This document shows, in pieces, positions 11,533-25,300 of a stretch of DNA of 64,000 bases. Numbering within the stretch: position 1 is the first letter of the stretch; each line of letters begins with the position of its first letter. Both the position numbers and the translations under genes were made by a program. The notes beneath the pieces are model-generated. The model had not been told where the DNA came from. It did no database searches and saw only the letters and a program-made list of their open reading frames with translations. This stretch comes from Whalleya microplaca (lineage: Eukaryota > Ascomycota > Sordariomycetes > Xylariales > Xylariaceae), in NCBI GenBank assembly GCA_022497155.1, contig MU385764.1, forward strand, positions 63,427 to 127,426, in the 5' to 3' direction.

Positions 11533-13526
11533 ATGTCACAACCCCTCCTCCTCCTCCTCCTCCTCTCCGGCTTCAGACCTTATGTCTCTACGACTCTTAG
11601 ATCGGCCAGGACACCAATCTCTCGTCCCTCTCTTCGGGCATCATATCTCATCTCCCTTCCGAGGTTGAAGACCAGCAGCAGCAGCATACAGGCAAAGCTC
11701 TATACCAAAGCTACCCCGCATCCACCTATTCCTATTCTCCCCATCGCATCGCGCACATCGACGAGGCCATTCGCAACGACACGAGCACTCGCCATGGCAG
11801 ATATCGACGCCGCCACTGTCCTGAAGGGCAAGTATCCGGCCAAGGCCCATGCGAAGCGCGTTGTCGAGTACATCCACAAGAAGATCCCCGATGCGACGGG
11901 CATTCTGTACCTGGAAGGACGGGTAGACAATCTGTTAGAGGACAGCGATGAGCCGGTTCCCTTCCGGTAAGTCTGGTATTGCTCTTATACTCCATTGACT
12001 TCCCTTACTACGGTGCAGTAGCGCTGACTATAGACTTCACCGCGCAGACAGCGGAGAGCTTTCATGTACCTGACCGGCGTCGACCTCCCCGACTGCGCCC
12101 TCATCTACGACATCGCAACCGAGCACTCGACCCTCTTCATCCCTCCCGTAGACCCCGACTCCGTCATCTGGTCCGGCCTGCCGCTGAGCCCGGAGGAGGC
12201 TCTAGCTAACTACGACGTCGACGCCGTCCTCCCCTCCACAGAGCTCAACCCGATGCTCGCCAAGGCCGGCGGCCCCGCCAAGTCGACCGTGTTCGCCATC
12301 GCCGAGCGCGTGTCCGACAGCGTCACCTTCCTCGAGTTCGACAACAAGGACTTCACCCTCCTGGCTGAGGCCGTCGAGGAGTCCCGCGTCATCAAGGACG
12401 AGTACGAGATCGCCCTCATCAAGAAGGCCAACGAGGTCAGCGCCGCCGCCCACCGGGCCGTGCTGGGGCGCGTCAAGAGCGCCCAGAACGAGTACGAGCT
12501 TGAGGGCGTCTTCGTCGGCACCTCCATGAGCCAGGGCGCCAAGAAGCAGGCCTACCCGAGTATCGTGGCTAGCGGACGGTCCGCCGCGACGCTGCACTAC
12601 GTGCACAACGACAAGCCGTTGGCGGGCAAGGACCTGTTGCTCCTCGACGCAGGCGCAGAGTGGAACTGCTACGCCGCCGACATCGTGAGTTTGGCCGGCC
12701 CCTGTCTTTTTGTCTCCAACCGCCTGCTCCTAGTTACCTAAGAGCGAAGCTAACGAGGCCACACAGACGAGAACCTTCCCCATCTCCGGGCGATTCACGG
12801 AGGAATCGCGCGCCATCTACGAGATCGTGCTGCAGATGCAGCTCGACTGCATAGCCATGCTCCGGGACGGCGTGTCGTGGGAGGAGGTGCACCTGCAGGC
12901 GCACCGCATCGCCATCGACGGCCTGCTGTCGCTGGGCGTGCTGAAGGGCGACCGCAAGGAGATCCTGGCCGCGCGCACCAGCACCGCCTTCCTCCCGCAC
13001 GGTTTGGGCCACTACCTCGGCATGGACACCCACGACACCGGCGGCCACCCCAACTACGACGACCCGGACCCGATCTTCCGGTACCTGCGGGTGAGGCTGA
13101 ATTTGCCCGCGGGCAGCGTGATTACCGTCGAGCCTGGCGTAAGTTCTACCTATTTGGTTTATGGGAGGGATATGCTTTGAGTTGTGCTGGACTGGATACG
13201 AGACGAGACGAGGCTAACTGACTGGGTGGGGCGGGAATAGATCTACTTCTGCGAATTCATCATCAGACCGTACCTCAAGGACCCCAAGCACGCCAAGTTC
13301 ATCGACGAGAAGGTGTTGGATAAGTACTGGGACGTCGGCGGCGTGCGGTAAGTCGGACTCTTTTTCTAGATAGCTGTGTATGCTAAGTAAGGGGTGGTCA
13401 AATGCTAACGTGGGTGATGGTGGCAGGATCGAGGACAACCTCCTCATCACCAAGGACGGCTCCGTCAACCTGACCGACGCCGTCAAGGACCCGGACGAGC
13501 TCGAGAAGATCATCTTGGGTGCTTAG
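11533..13526 (+). CDS. Xaa-Pro aminopeptidase (M24B), with probable mitochondrial leader
   Basis: Five exons: 11533-11966, 12048-12684, 12767-13138, 13241-13347, 13427-13526. All junctions are GT-AG and keep frame, giving 549 residues. The C-terminal pita-bread domain has all five dinuclear-metal ligands: D345 ([10 protein letters not shown]), D356 (YAADITRTFP), H439 ([12 protein letters not shown]), E479 (VEPGIYF) and E519 (RIEDN). The enzyme releases an N-terminal residue preceding proline. Fungal relatives of this PEPP type begin near [20 protein letters not shown], which is Met88 here (ATG at 11794, context GCCATGGC). The 87 residues before it are Arg/Ser/Leu-rich with almost no acidic residues ([21 protein letters not shown]), like a mitochondrial presequence. 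Two products from alternative starts are therefore likely. A MITE ends 44 bp upstream of the first ATG. Confidence 0.92.
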
Positions 13527-16500
13527 GCTGGGCGGGACTCCTTCGATTATGATGAGTGATGGATATATATGTATGAGATATGATAAGTCGCGGTAGAATG
13601 TGCCGTAGGTATGCACCTAAAACTAGGGCAGGGTGAATGGATGGATGGTTGGGTTACCCTGCCCTGGGCGAGTTGCTGGGGAGGACAAAAGGGGAGGAGG
13701 GGTGGTGGATAGGTAGATGCGGCATCTTGTCGCTGGATGAAATGAATTCAAAAAATAAAAATGATGGGATTTACAGGATTGCCTCGCTGACTTGGTTCGT
13801 GGTTTTTGTTAAGTTGCTGCGTGTGTGCCCCTTTCTACTTGATTCGGTGCTGGTTTATGAGATATGCGCCCTCTGCTTCTCTGTGTAATGACGCGAAGTG
13901 GTAGATGATGTCAGTAGGGACTGCTGGAAGGATGGATGTCTGTCCTCCCTCCTATATTGTCTCTTATACCCTTAGCCTCATGTATCAGCGGGGATATCCA
14001 ATCCTGTACCCCTGATTTATATAAACTAGGTAATTGAACAGAGGTTTGATCAATATGTTCTGTATGTGTGGTTCAAGTAAAAACGACTTTTCATCTAGAA
14101 ATTTACTGGTAGCTAGGCTAAAGTGAATGTCGGGAAGAAGATCTTGAGGTTACTATACGTGATCGTATTGAAGCACTAATATGGGTGACCTTGAATGGCA
14201 TTATCTCATACCTGCCATAATTTTATATTATGTCCCTTCCGTACCTCTTGATTTCTATTCACTTCTTTCATGTGCTGTGTATAGTGAGGACAGGGAAGCA
14301 GGCAGATCTTCATCTTTCTGTCTTGATTGAGCGAAAACTACCTACCTAGGGGGGTGAGGGGATGAGGTGATATATACCTTCTTCGAGCTGCTTGCTTGCA
14401 AGCTTACATGTTCCATTTCTTGCTCGGTCCTTGACATCCATTTCTCCTTTCTCCCCTTCTTCACCTTTTTTGGCTAGAGTGCTTTGAGGGATGATGATGT
14501 TAAGATATGCCCTATAGGGCTGAGGGTGGTACGAGCCTACATATTGCCCACCGTATACATGTATATGTAAGGGACTCTGCCACCTTCCTATAGCTTTACC
14601 TTGCACTAATCAAGCAACTATACTCCTCACTACTTTGTCCCATATTGACATAGATAAGTAATGCCTCACTTAATTACAATCCACTTGATTCTATAGTTTT
14701 CTGTAGCCTTCATATCACCAATGGTAAGGGCCAGTCTTATATTCTTGCTGTAAGTCTTGGTCAGCACTGTTTGTGGCGCCTTTTCGTACGTATCATGCTA
14801 CCACGTAAACGATACGGCAGACCTACTCGGAAAAAAAAAACAGTATTGCATGCTATTAGCTAAATCCACAGAGATAACCGGTCATTCTACATAACTTAAT
14901 ATGCTAGTCAGCGTCACCCAAGCAATTAAAGGGGCAATTATGTCACGACTGCATCTCTCATGTTAGATTTCAGGGGGTATCAGAGTAATATACATATAAA
15001 TCAGAACTAAATCCTGATTCCTGTAAGTCCAATGATATATCCAAGGCCCCCCTTCATCGGCTGCCCTCATAACAAGGATAACAGTGTTTCCCGGTAGCTC
15101 TGTCAGAGCCGTCTCTCCCCAGGGTTAGCCCTGCCCCTGTAGCGACTTCTTTCTGGCTAATTGTGAATTATTTGGTGGCTGGTATGAATAGCTACAAGCT
15201 TCTTGCAATAACGTCGATAGCCTGCTAATATATTTCTTTTAGCCCTGGCGTCCCAATAAGCTACAAATAAGCCATAGGTGTAGAGTACGCGTTGAAGAGT
15301 AACTATTCACCCGTAGCTATACGTAGTAACCGAATATTGGAGACCCCCCCCCCCCATGAGTACAGAAACAGTACAGTACTCCCAGGCAATGACATAGTAG
15401 GGTATATTAAAATCTTGTTTGCTGACTAGTGACTTTATGTCGGCTCACTGATGTTTGGAACAACTGGGTTTGTTACTACAACAAGCTCACTTCAGTTGTC
15501 TTTGGCAGGTCTCTGCAGGATTCTTTCACCTCCTTGTGATAAATTGGAGGAATCGTGTACATGTATAGGAGGGTTAATATTCTTCAAATGTTAATGATCG
15601 CAAATATTTGCTTGCTAGGTATTGCTATGTACTACTAGAGTTGAAGCTTTAACAGTAATTATATAAAGTATATTACTGATGAGACAAGAAAGTAGATATC
15701 GGCTTAAATCTTGCTGTATCTGGCCCAGGACGTATGGCTGAATTTGTGTAATGTGGTTATTAGGAGAAGTTGATTGATGTATATAATTTAATCTTAAGTA
15801 TAACGTAAGCGACCCAAGTTGTTTTCTCAGAATAATTAACCGCTGAAGTCTCAGGTGAGTAAATATTACATACAGAGTCGATCTTTAAGTCTGATATCTT
15901 TTAGCCAAGTTTAAGATAAGCCTGTAGGACCGTTTGAGTCGAGTGATATCTGGGATTACACTACCCCCTGGAAGATATATTGTGATCGAATGGAAAGTAG
16001 ACACACATTAGTGATATCGGCTGGATTGCGAATAAGACACATCGACAATGTAGCGGAGTGTGCCTAGGAAAACTCCCTAGAAACATGGTATTCCTTTTCG
16101 TAAATTTAAACCAGAGGATTAACACTCCCTAGAAAATTCCCAATATTTAATACAGGATTCTCCAAAGATAAAAGTGCAGATAATTGCCCCCAAAACATGC
16201 TTACTAAGTACATATATCCATCTACCTATCTCTATAAAACATACGAACTACACATAACATATTTATATCTAATATTGAAGCAGAATGTAGTTTCAAAGGG
16301 TTTCAAAGGCTGGCACTTGATAATGCAATCTAGCGAGGCTAAATTAATATCTATTTTCTACGTAATCATGCCGATATTCGGAATATATTAGGCACAGCCC
16401 GCGACATTATATTGTAATATGCCTGTTTCTGATCCGCTTCGTAGCTCGGGTGGTATCGAAGGCCTTGCAATGGCAGTCATTACATGTATATACCTCTAAA

Positions 16501-17021
16501 TACAGTATTGAGGCTGTGGCTCTTTCTCTTATCTTGAAACATCTAAAACAAAGCACCTGTGGAACTTCCGCGGCCATATGCAATAACACAGCCCTTTTGG
16601 TGCGTAGTCATGGTAATCAGGCCCAAGGTCCAAGCAGGCTACCTTCTGCTCTATTTCTTACTTCTCGGGCCCACGATTAATTATGAGTTGCATCATTCGT
16701 ACAACTAGGTCAGTGAAACCATCAGCAGCAACAAAGAGACTGGGCTTGGGGCATGGATTCAATAGTCTAACTGTAATCTAAGATTCACTGGCAGCGGCAG
16801 CATTCAATAAGATACGACCTTTTTTCGTAGTTTTTATTTCATATGCCTATGATCTGTGTTGGTGTGTGGGTTGTTATGTGTATTCATAGATTAAAGGCGA
16901 GAGAGTGATCTTCTGTGTTGATGGAATGTACTGTCCGTGAGCAGATTGAGCCTTCAACTGGCCAGGCTTCTGGAGTAGCAACTGCCCCATCTGTTTGACC
17001 CTTGCATAATTGATCACCTAG
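13527..17021. other. AT-rich gene-poor stretch
   Basis: No gene supported. A 13-base run of C occurs at about 15343-15355. A fragment at about 16068-16160 (AGGAAAACTCCCTAG and CTCCCTAGAAAATTCCC) resembles the inner part of the MITE inverted repeat and may be an eroded relative. Short frames are random in composition. Confidence 0.5.
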
Positions 17022-17534
17022 CTACCCACGAGGTCCTTTTAACATAGAACCCCAGGGTTGTTTGCTTTCAGTGTAGATGCCGAGCGAATTATAAATCGCC
17101 GTCACCATTTCCATTCCATTTCTCAGTCTCGCCTGGTGTTCCGGGGCAGACACAGCATCTTCCAACATGAACTTTTCGAAGTCCGGGAGCATCTTGACAT
17201 GGGTCTCTTGCAGATGTTTGATGGCTCGCACGTATTCTTCATTCTTCTCCTCGCTGCCCTTGACCTTCTTCTCCAAGTCGCTGACTTCTTTTAAAAGGTC
17301 ATGGTTCTTGGTCTCGAGGGTTGCGATGTAGTCAGTTCTGTGCTCGTAGCTATCGAATCTGCGTTCCAGGTTCGAAATTTGCCGCACGAGTTGTCCATGC
17401 TTCTCTGTCAACTCATTTTTCTTTTCGAAGACGGTATCGAACGTATGATGTACATTTTGCAGCACCTTTTTCAGAGATTCTGCTTCATCCCTTAGGGCAG
17501 CAGTTTCATCCTCCAGAGTAGTCATATTACTCAT
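17022..17534 (-). CDS. Small coiled-coil protein, function unknown
   Basis: Single-exon frame of 170 residues starting MSNMTTLEDETAALRDEAES. Residues 5-115 are rich in Glu, Lys, Leu and Gln with heptad-like spacing (AALRDEAESLKKVLQNVHHT, LVRQISNLERRFDSYEHR, LLKEVSDLEKKVKGSEEKNE), so a long parallel coiled coil is likely. A short non-helical tail (GIYTESKQPWGSMLKGPRG) follows. There is no signal peptide or membrane segment. It stands alone in a gene-poor area, and coding bias is clearer here than in the flanks. Family unknown; it could be a structural or scaffold protein, or the surviving part of a longer gene. Confidence 0.6.
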   Translation of the reverse strand: MSNMTTLEDETAALRDEAESLKKVLQNVHHTFDTVFEKKNELTEKHGQLVRQISNLERRFDSYEHRTDYIATLETKNHDLLKEVSDLEKKVKGSEEKNEEYVRAIKHLQETHVKMLPDFEKFMLEDAVSAPEHQARLRNGMEMVTAIYNSLGIYTESKQPWGSMLKGPRG

Positions 17535-18743
17535 TTATTTCGCGTGTGTAGACAAAAGGCAACGTGCGTAGTAAATTAATGTAAATGAGCTGGCTTGAAT
17601 GTGGACCAAGGCTTGTGATGGAATGGTGAGGTCTTGCGTGAAGGAATACGAATGGCTACGAAAAGATATGCTTTTGTGTTTTCGGAGAAGCGCATGATTT
17701 TATACGTGCCTTTACTACAAAGGTATACTGTCCACTGCACCTATGTTTGGACTATTTTCACATTTACCAAACCAACAAAACTTAGATGTATTGTTTCAGG
17801 TCCAACAAAATGGTTGCTTCCTATGTATAAAAGCCAGTGATTAGTTTGCGTAAGGCCACAAATCACCAGTAGGAATATCAGACTGCTATCAGATTGCCAG
17901 GCTGTTATAACTTAGAGCATCGATTGTTCTATTGATGTATACGTCTCTAATATCAAGGGACCAGTCTGTAGGCAAACAGCATTATCGATTCGAACATTGA
18001 ATTCGTATTATTGATTTTTCTGGCTTCTAGAATCGTTGAAGGTCATTCCCTGAACTGCTGCCTAATAACACGAACCTGAAGACACATTTTATGGCATCTT
18101 ACTGTGCCTTTGGTGTCTGAAGGACGATATTCGCTTTGTAGAGAAACCGAGAAGCTGGCATTTATAGTCGAGTTTAGAAGATCCAACAAACCAAGCTCGA
18201 CCAGATAACATACATTAATACAACACAATAGCGTCAGCCCACCTACGCAACAATCTAGGTCTCAGTTACCTACACCAGCATGCCAACCGTAGGCGATGTC
18301 GTCGTGGAAACAAAGCATTTTACTTGTACACCTACAAAGTGTGAAGAGGTTTATAAGAAAAAGGTAGCGTCTACCAGGCGCGGCCTGCCCTGATAAAAGG
18401 TTTCCCTATCAAGATCGCATAAGCACAGCATGCTATAATAAATCTTGTAAGTCTCAAGTTGAAAGCTTTGAATATCCTAGATGGATAACTGGCTTTGAAT
18501 GCGCCTTCTCCTTGCCTTTTATCATGGCTACCTTCTCGCAACCAGGGACTTTCTTCTATGAGCATTCACCTGAACATTGACATTACTATGTCAAGCTTAG
18601 GACTGCATCACTACCTAGCTTCTGTACCCTCAGCATATATCCCAATAATATTTACCTGCTTCATCTTTGGTCTTGCAGATCGTAAGCTCACACATCCGTC
18701 GTTTGTCATATCCTAATCATCATTAGCCCGGCGTCTAATATTC
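17535..18743. other. Intergenic, no gene seen
   Basis: AT-rich spacer between the coiled-coil gene and the broken gene at 18744. Only frames under about 75 codons occur, with no family likeness. Confidence 0.5.
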
Positions 18744-19354
18744 ATGGACATAGTATCCTCCATCATGTCTTCAGTACAAGACCTTTATAATTCCGAAAGC
18801 AGCAATTGCAGAATTCACAGCCTCGAAAGGGTCCTTCTAAATATGTTCTTCGATGGCGGTACCACCGACATTTTAACGTTTTCGTCTGCCACTGAACCCC
18901 CCAACGCCGGATCACTTCGCCATCACTCTGATTCTGGTTATGCTGGCATGGGTATTTTACACACTGGAACTCTTTCCCCAAATGCTAGTTCGCTTTGCTA
19001 TACCGCTAACTCTGGTTCCTCTAATGCTGTACCACTTCGCCAGCTAAAACAGCTAGCCGGGATGCTATATTTGGTCTGCTCGTGGAGACCACCGGACTTA
19101 TGGCCCGACTCAGCGAGAAGCTCGCAGCTATAGAGGAGTGAAATGGGAGCTTGGAGAAGGTAATTGATTACCTTTTGAGGTTGTATCATGACTTGGCTAA
19201 TGCGTTATCCGCTGCAACGATTCAGCCGTACATCAAAGAAGAGCCGATACGGCCCGTGCTGGCGCAGTCAAATAAGGCGAAGCAATGGGCACCACCTCCT
19301 CAGAAGCAGAATAACGGCATTATAAGCACGATGATTCAAGAGAAGCACTTATAA
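18744..19354 (+). pseudogene. Probable broken gene of unknown family
   Basis: A frame from ATG 18744 (MDIVSSIMSSVQDLYNSES) runs to 19133. Near 19055-19070 a protein-like sequence moves to a different frame: IFGLLVETTGLMARLSEKLA, then a TGA at 19139-19141, then NGSLEKVIDYLLRLYHDLAN to a stop at 19354. The second part reads as an amphipathic helix interrupted by the stop. The first part contains two related segments (PPNAGSLRHHSDSGYAG and SPNASSLCYTANSGSS). I find no intron that would repair both breaks. Decay of a real gene is the simplest reading; chance frames are possible. Confidence 0.35.
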
Positions 19355-22300
19355 AGGCGGAGTGACTGCTGATTGCTTTAAAACAGAACAAATTAGGCTG
19401 CTTGAGAGCCCGATTGATATATCCCGTATGGATTATGGTTTGACTCTGTTGGTTGGCTTACAGCGTATGTATGAAATCACTTATTGAAGCTTCTAAATGG
19501 TACCATTATAGGCCCAGCGTGTAAAAAGGGCGTGGAAAGAGTTTATAGCGGCTATGAGGAGAAAGAATAGTTGCGTAACGATTCAATCATGTTCGTTCAG
19601 TATTCCACTCCGCACACTGAGGCTATACTTCCTTCGAGGATGAGGGCTCAGGGGCTACACTCTAATCCTGATTGGCAATAACGTCCTGATGTGTAGCGCA
19701 AGACCTTGATGAGGGACCATTACCTACTAACCCAAACTATGTTAGTGAATCTCGGGATACTTATAAAATACTTCAAGATCTCGCCTAGTTGATCTCAGTT
19801 TAGGTTATAGCATAGTCTAGAGGTTATACAGTCAACTTACAGCAATATATATCAAATCTTATCATGACCAAAATCTGGCTGATAAATTACTAAGACCCTG
19901 ATATCTAGATAAGAGGCAATGAACGGGAGTTCTATACTCCCATATGATAGGATAATTTCGCTCGACTAGCCATGCAAACCCCAGTGGGCCGTTGCTAACT
20001 GCAAGGGATGTGCGACTCTGCCATATTCGAAACAATCCATTCTTTACCGCTTCATCCTTACTCCTGCATCTTCCATTCAAGCGGAAGAGAACGTCCAGGC
20101 GTAACGACGTCCGATATGCGTAGCACACATAGCATAGCGGCAAAAGAAAAAAAAAGGGGGGCGACTTCTAGAAACACACCGCCCACATAGCACCAAATCA
20201 CGAACTGCCCGTTCTGATAGGTCAATCGCCAGCCATCATCCTTCCAATCTCTTCAAAAGATGGAGGGAAATATGCGGCTGCGCGACCGAATAGAGACCTG
20301 GATCGTTCTACACAGTACGCCAATGGCCCCCTTACGTAAAGCGAAATAGGGCAGTTCGTCGAGAGTTCATACATGCATACACATACATACATAGAGGGCT
20401 TATTTTACTGCCCACTTTCTATTCAGTTCTACTATTGGTAACACAATGCACATGTGCTTCTTCTCGGGTGCGTAGGAAAGGAAAAGAGGGGCGGATAGCG
20501 GTAGGGTGTAGGTAGATAGGTAGGTCCGTAGGTAAGCATAGGGTGAGGCGAGAACGCCACGTCGTGGTATTCGCCACCGACGTACGACTTTGGGCAGAAG
20601 TGAGTAATTCTATGCCGTTTCCATGCATAGCGTGATCCGGCGTCAGATAAATATCTGTCAGTTAGTCAGTCTGTCAGTCTGTCAGTCTCGGTCTGTGAAG
20701 CCATGGTGTAAGTAAGATTGTGTATGTATGCATGTGCGCATTTCCGAATCTCGTCCGTATCGGAACAAGTGCCCGGAAGATAGACAGATAGAAAGTGTTA
20801 TACATTATTACCTGAATACGTTCTAGAAGGCTGGGTTCGCCCGTCTTTACCAAGAGTGTGTGTCACTGTGGCCATACATACGCACAAATACACACACATT
20901 CACACACACACAGACACACACACACACACACGCACGCACGCACACACACATATACACACGTATCTATCCGTCGCGCCCGAGACTAATGAGTAGATACAGT
21001 ATAAACTAAAAGAATTGATTGCCTTCACATGCTAGAAGGCGCGCACTAGATAACGGTGTGACGGACAGTGGGTAATCTGTTGCCTCTTCGGGCACCCGAG
21101 GCGCATAGCGAATGCAGCCGTGCAGATATAGAGGCGCGATACGACAGGCTGAGCATGCAACCTCATTTATTCGCTCTGCGGGCGTCGCTTATTGCGTCTC
21201 TATTAGGGTTGATCCCTAAGCGGTTTGAGCTACCGGTGTGTGAAGCATAATATCAGGACGGCGGCCCTCGGGCTTTGACACCCTCTCTTTAAGAGAGGCC
21301 TTGGGTTTTACGACGGAAGATGTACGCAATGACTCTGGCTGAATTCCTGGCCTTGTTATTTCATAAGAACACGTAATGAATGCTCTGGTGGTTGCACCCT
21401 GACGGGCTGTGAACGCTTCCGAGCTGGAACATGATATCGGGCAATGTCGGTATGGCAGGTCTGGACATAGAAGTGAGTAGGGTCCTAGATATGTACGTTG
21501 CGGAAACCTCCGTTAACTTCCCACTCATCATACGTACACACGCAGCGACCGTCCAAACCCCATGGGGATAAGGAAGTGAAAAAGGACAGACGGCCATGAG
21601 TCCTAGTTGCATCTTCCGAGACTCCTTGGTTGCCCTACTATGGTGTACTGTCCAATCGTATTAGGAAACTACAGCACCTGAACAAATCCCGCCAAGTCAT
21701 CAAGTCGACTAAAATATTGGACTCATATTCCTATCTTTCTTACCGCTTGTGCTTGAACATTTTATTTATAAGAAACTGTGGTGCCAAACATGCCATGTGA
21801 GGGGTATAGCTCCTCGATTGAACCCCCCGCTCCTTGGCCGATTCTTAACATGCAGCCATTGGTGGCGCTCTATACTAACTAAATAGGTTTAGAGCCAAAT
21901 CTATAGGAGGTGATGCTCCTTTTCGAGTGCCATGGTTCGTTACCATGCACGGCATTAGGGGGCGGAAATGCTGCAACACCGTCATCATTCGATCATGTAA
22001 AACGCCATGAAAACGTGGTCTGCAAGTTACGACATCCTCGCATGACCTATGGTGTTGCTTTTATGTTTCAACGTCATGTCAGACATAGCTGAGTCGGCAG
22101 ACACGGCATTGCGAGGCTGTCCGAAGAATGATATCCGTAATATGGCACTGTTGGCGAGGTCATGTGATACAACGCTGCTGGCATCGCGATGTCTCTGAAT
22201 GTAGACAGGGTAGACGTCTATTCTTTTCAGCAGTACAGGCTGGCAGGCATATGAATGCAAGGGAGGATATAGCTATTACTGGAGCTATGGCCGTAGTCAC

Positions 22301-25300
22301 TGGTTTCAAAGTAGCGATCGCCGTAGGGAGAATCCCATTTCCGGGTGGCTTTTGACCTTGATAATCACCATGAACAAGAATTAGTCGATCGTAAATCATG
22401 ATTGGATATATATACCTTGCACGTGTGAGCGTGACACCCAGCTCCTATCCACCTCCGCCTCAGAAAAGAACGGGAATTCGAAAATCCCATACCTGATAAA
22501 CCCAAATGTCGTGCGACCACCAACGGCGCATTCCATTATTCCCGTATCTTTCCCTAATGCACCATGTTTGGGTCTTGCATATCCATGATTGCGGGGAACT
22601 CTAGTGCTCATGTTTGTAAGATCCCGACACAGCCGCCCGACTGACTAATCTACTGGTAGCCGGGCATTTGGAGGCGGCGTTGGCGGTATAAACAATGCTG
22701 TACATACCACATGGTCACGCACCGGGCGGATAGCATTCCCACTTTCCCTGCAAGACATTTCCCAAGAAGTCCGGAGCTCTGGGAATAGGGCTGCATTTTC
22801 TAATACAGGGCGGCTGTTGGTAGAAGTCCGAGGTCGTAAAGTTGCACATAGCTCGTTCCATAGCCATGTCTTGAATCCTTCGATGTTGGTTGTTTGTTCT
22901 CGGATTCACCGCCATTCCGCTTGGAGGCTGTTCACATGACCAAACCGGTGTTGCCGGCGACTTCGTAGATATCTCGGCTCCCGAAGTGTTGCCCTGGCGG
23001 TGCCGAGATCCGCCCGTATGGAACGGAATGAAGATGATACGAAGAATTTCGCGTAGGGCAAACAATGAGACATACGCAATGAAGATTCTTCGTGAAAAGA
23101 CTGGATCGCATTACGTAGTACTACGTACGGTTTCGTTTTCTGTGCGTGGTGACATCTGGGCGGAAGAACGCCTGCAGTCAGCTTAGCCACATCGCAACGC
23201 TAGCTGGTCACATGGACACGGCCCTCTGCGGACTGCTGTTGTGAGAGCATCAGGAGCGTCGGACAATGTCAGCCATTGCGGCGTAGATGGCCAATGGTTT
23301 ATTAAACATTCTGCATCTGGAATGGATAATGCCTGTGACTCTTGTATTAAAGATTTGAATCGTAGAATTAGTCATCATTCGAATTCTAGCAAGGCATAGC
23401 TTGACGACGTGATCTGATCAATCCTTTGATGTCTAGAAACATTCTAGGATTGGCTGGAAATTTGATGCTTTCACGCGAGTCTACTTTGATGACGTTCAGC
23501 CTCAGGTTTGCGCCATAAACCTCAGACTAATCTCCACCAATGGTCAATGAACGGATACAACACTGTGCGGGCGATGATACCCTCATTTGTTCGGAATTAT
23601 ACATTGGAAACGGATGTAAGTGCTTCGTAACTAGGTAGAGCTCTTGCGAGAAATGAGAATGGAGTGATGTGGCCCCTGCGGTATTGGTGGATCTTCTTAT
23701 ACATTCGTACTGTATGTACTCACAGTAATATAAAGATCAGATCTCCGTGCTAACTTGAAAAAGTAGAAGATATTGTACATACTACTATGTATGGTACACT
23801 ATCCAGTTAGTTACGCGAGATGGTTCTGTGTGGACGGGACGTCCCCTCTTTCGGTAACACCCAAGCTATCGGTGGCACTTCAAAGTTGGACTGCTTTCAT
23901 CCCGCCAATACCAGTACGGAATTCTTCCCAAGTCCGAATTTGGACCTGGAGATCTGAAAACTGAAATGTCAAATAGTAACACATATGCAAACTGGACTCC
24001 GCCCGCCAGGTTGTTGCCTACTTGCCTACTGTGAATATGTATTGCACATATGTAGGAGTGGAGATGTTTACGCTGATCAAGTTGTTAGTTGCACGCACTG
24101 ATTTTCCATGCTTATTTAGCGCTTCGTTTGGACCGTACAAGCAAAAGCTTGGCTTGCATCTAGGAGATGTGATGTGAGCTTGGAACGGGCAGATATCGAT
24201 CGCGTAGCGAAAAGCCCGATGCTCGTCAGACTTACGGGAAACGCAGCTAGCACCAATCCAGCAATATTGGGAGAAATTCTTCATTCCTCATCAATTATGG
24301 TCACGCTTGTCTGTCGACCCGCCCGGAATACCCTCATGCCTAGCTCTGTTTCTTGATGCGTTGCAGATGGTTCCTTACTATGTAGTAGACTGCCTGCAAT
24401 TCATTACCTACTATACTTGGCATAGTGAGGATCTATTGAGACATATTGTCAGATATGCGTACAGCAGCACGCCTCAGTCAGTAGGCTAGAGCTACAGAAT
24501 ACTTATATATTAATTCAGAATCTCAGACTCTAAAAATTGTGAAGTAGGTGTCGTGTTTGGGGTTCGCAACTACATAACATACTTCGTATTTAATGTCTCT
24601 GTCTCGCAACAATATTTATCGGCCGTAGTCTCAGCCTCTGGAGGTCTGTGGAGAGAGCTAGGTTCAAGCGTGCAAGCGACGTCGAACGCATGGGGCATTC
24701 CGGGGAAATGATTGTCAGGAGAAAGCCGAATTGATGCTATGTCGCGATGAAACGCTGACAATTCCAGCGTCGCGCGCTTTGCGACGTTTCGAGGTTGCGA
24801 TGCGTCGCTGTTGCATGGGGACGACGGGACGATGCGAAGGCAGAGAAAATAATTGAAGACAGTGCCGAAGTGCCAATATCGGGTTGAAGCCGAATGCCTG
24901 GAACATGGGGGAGTCCGCTTGTCTCATTGGTCAACAAACCCCTGTCACTTCCCAGCTAGGAAATCCGAAAAGTCCAGCTCGGCGGTAAACAGGACGAAAC
25001 GGGCATATGTCTGTATCGGCACTGTACTGTACGAAGCATCAAAGAAAAAGAGGAATTAGGAAGGCTGATAGAACGAACATAACCACTTTCACCCCTCCTC
25101 CTCATCTTTTTCCAATCTTTCGTGCATATGAAGCGGAACCCTTGGCCTCGAGTCTGCATCTCCGTCCTGCAACCCATAATTATGCCTGTCCGCACCCAGA
25201 CGTGAAAAAGGGTAAGCGGCCGAACGAAGCCACAAATACGACATGCTGGTACCGATATGCATAGAATACGTCTGCTGCAGCGATTGCAGCATCACATGTG

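Noticed and set aside
12202..12606. 134-codon minus-strand frame
   Set aside because: Antisense shadow of aminopeptidase exon 2.
20656..20957. Spaced short repeats that might suggest an array
   Set aside because: These are simple TCAGTCTG and CA microsatellites without unique spacers, not CRISPR, which is not expected in a fungal nucleus.
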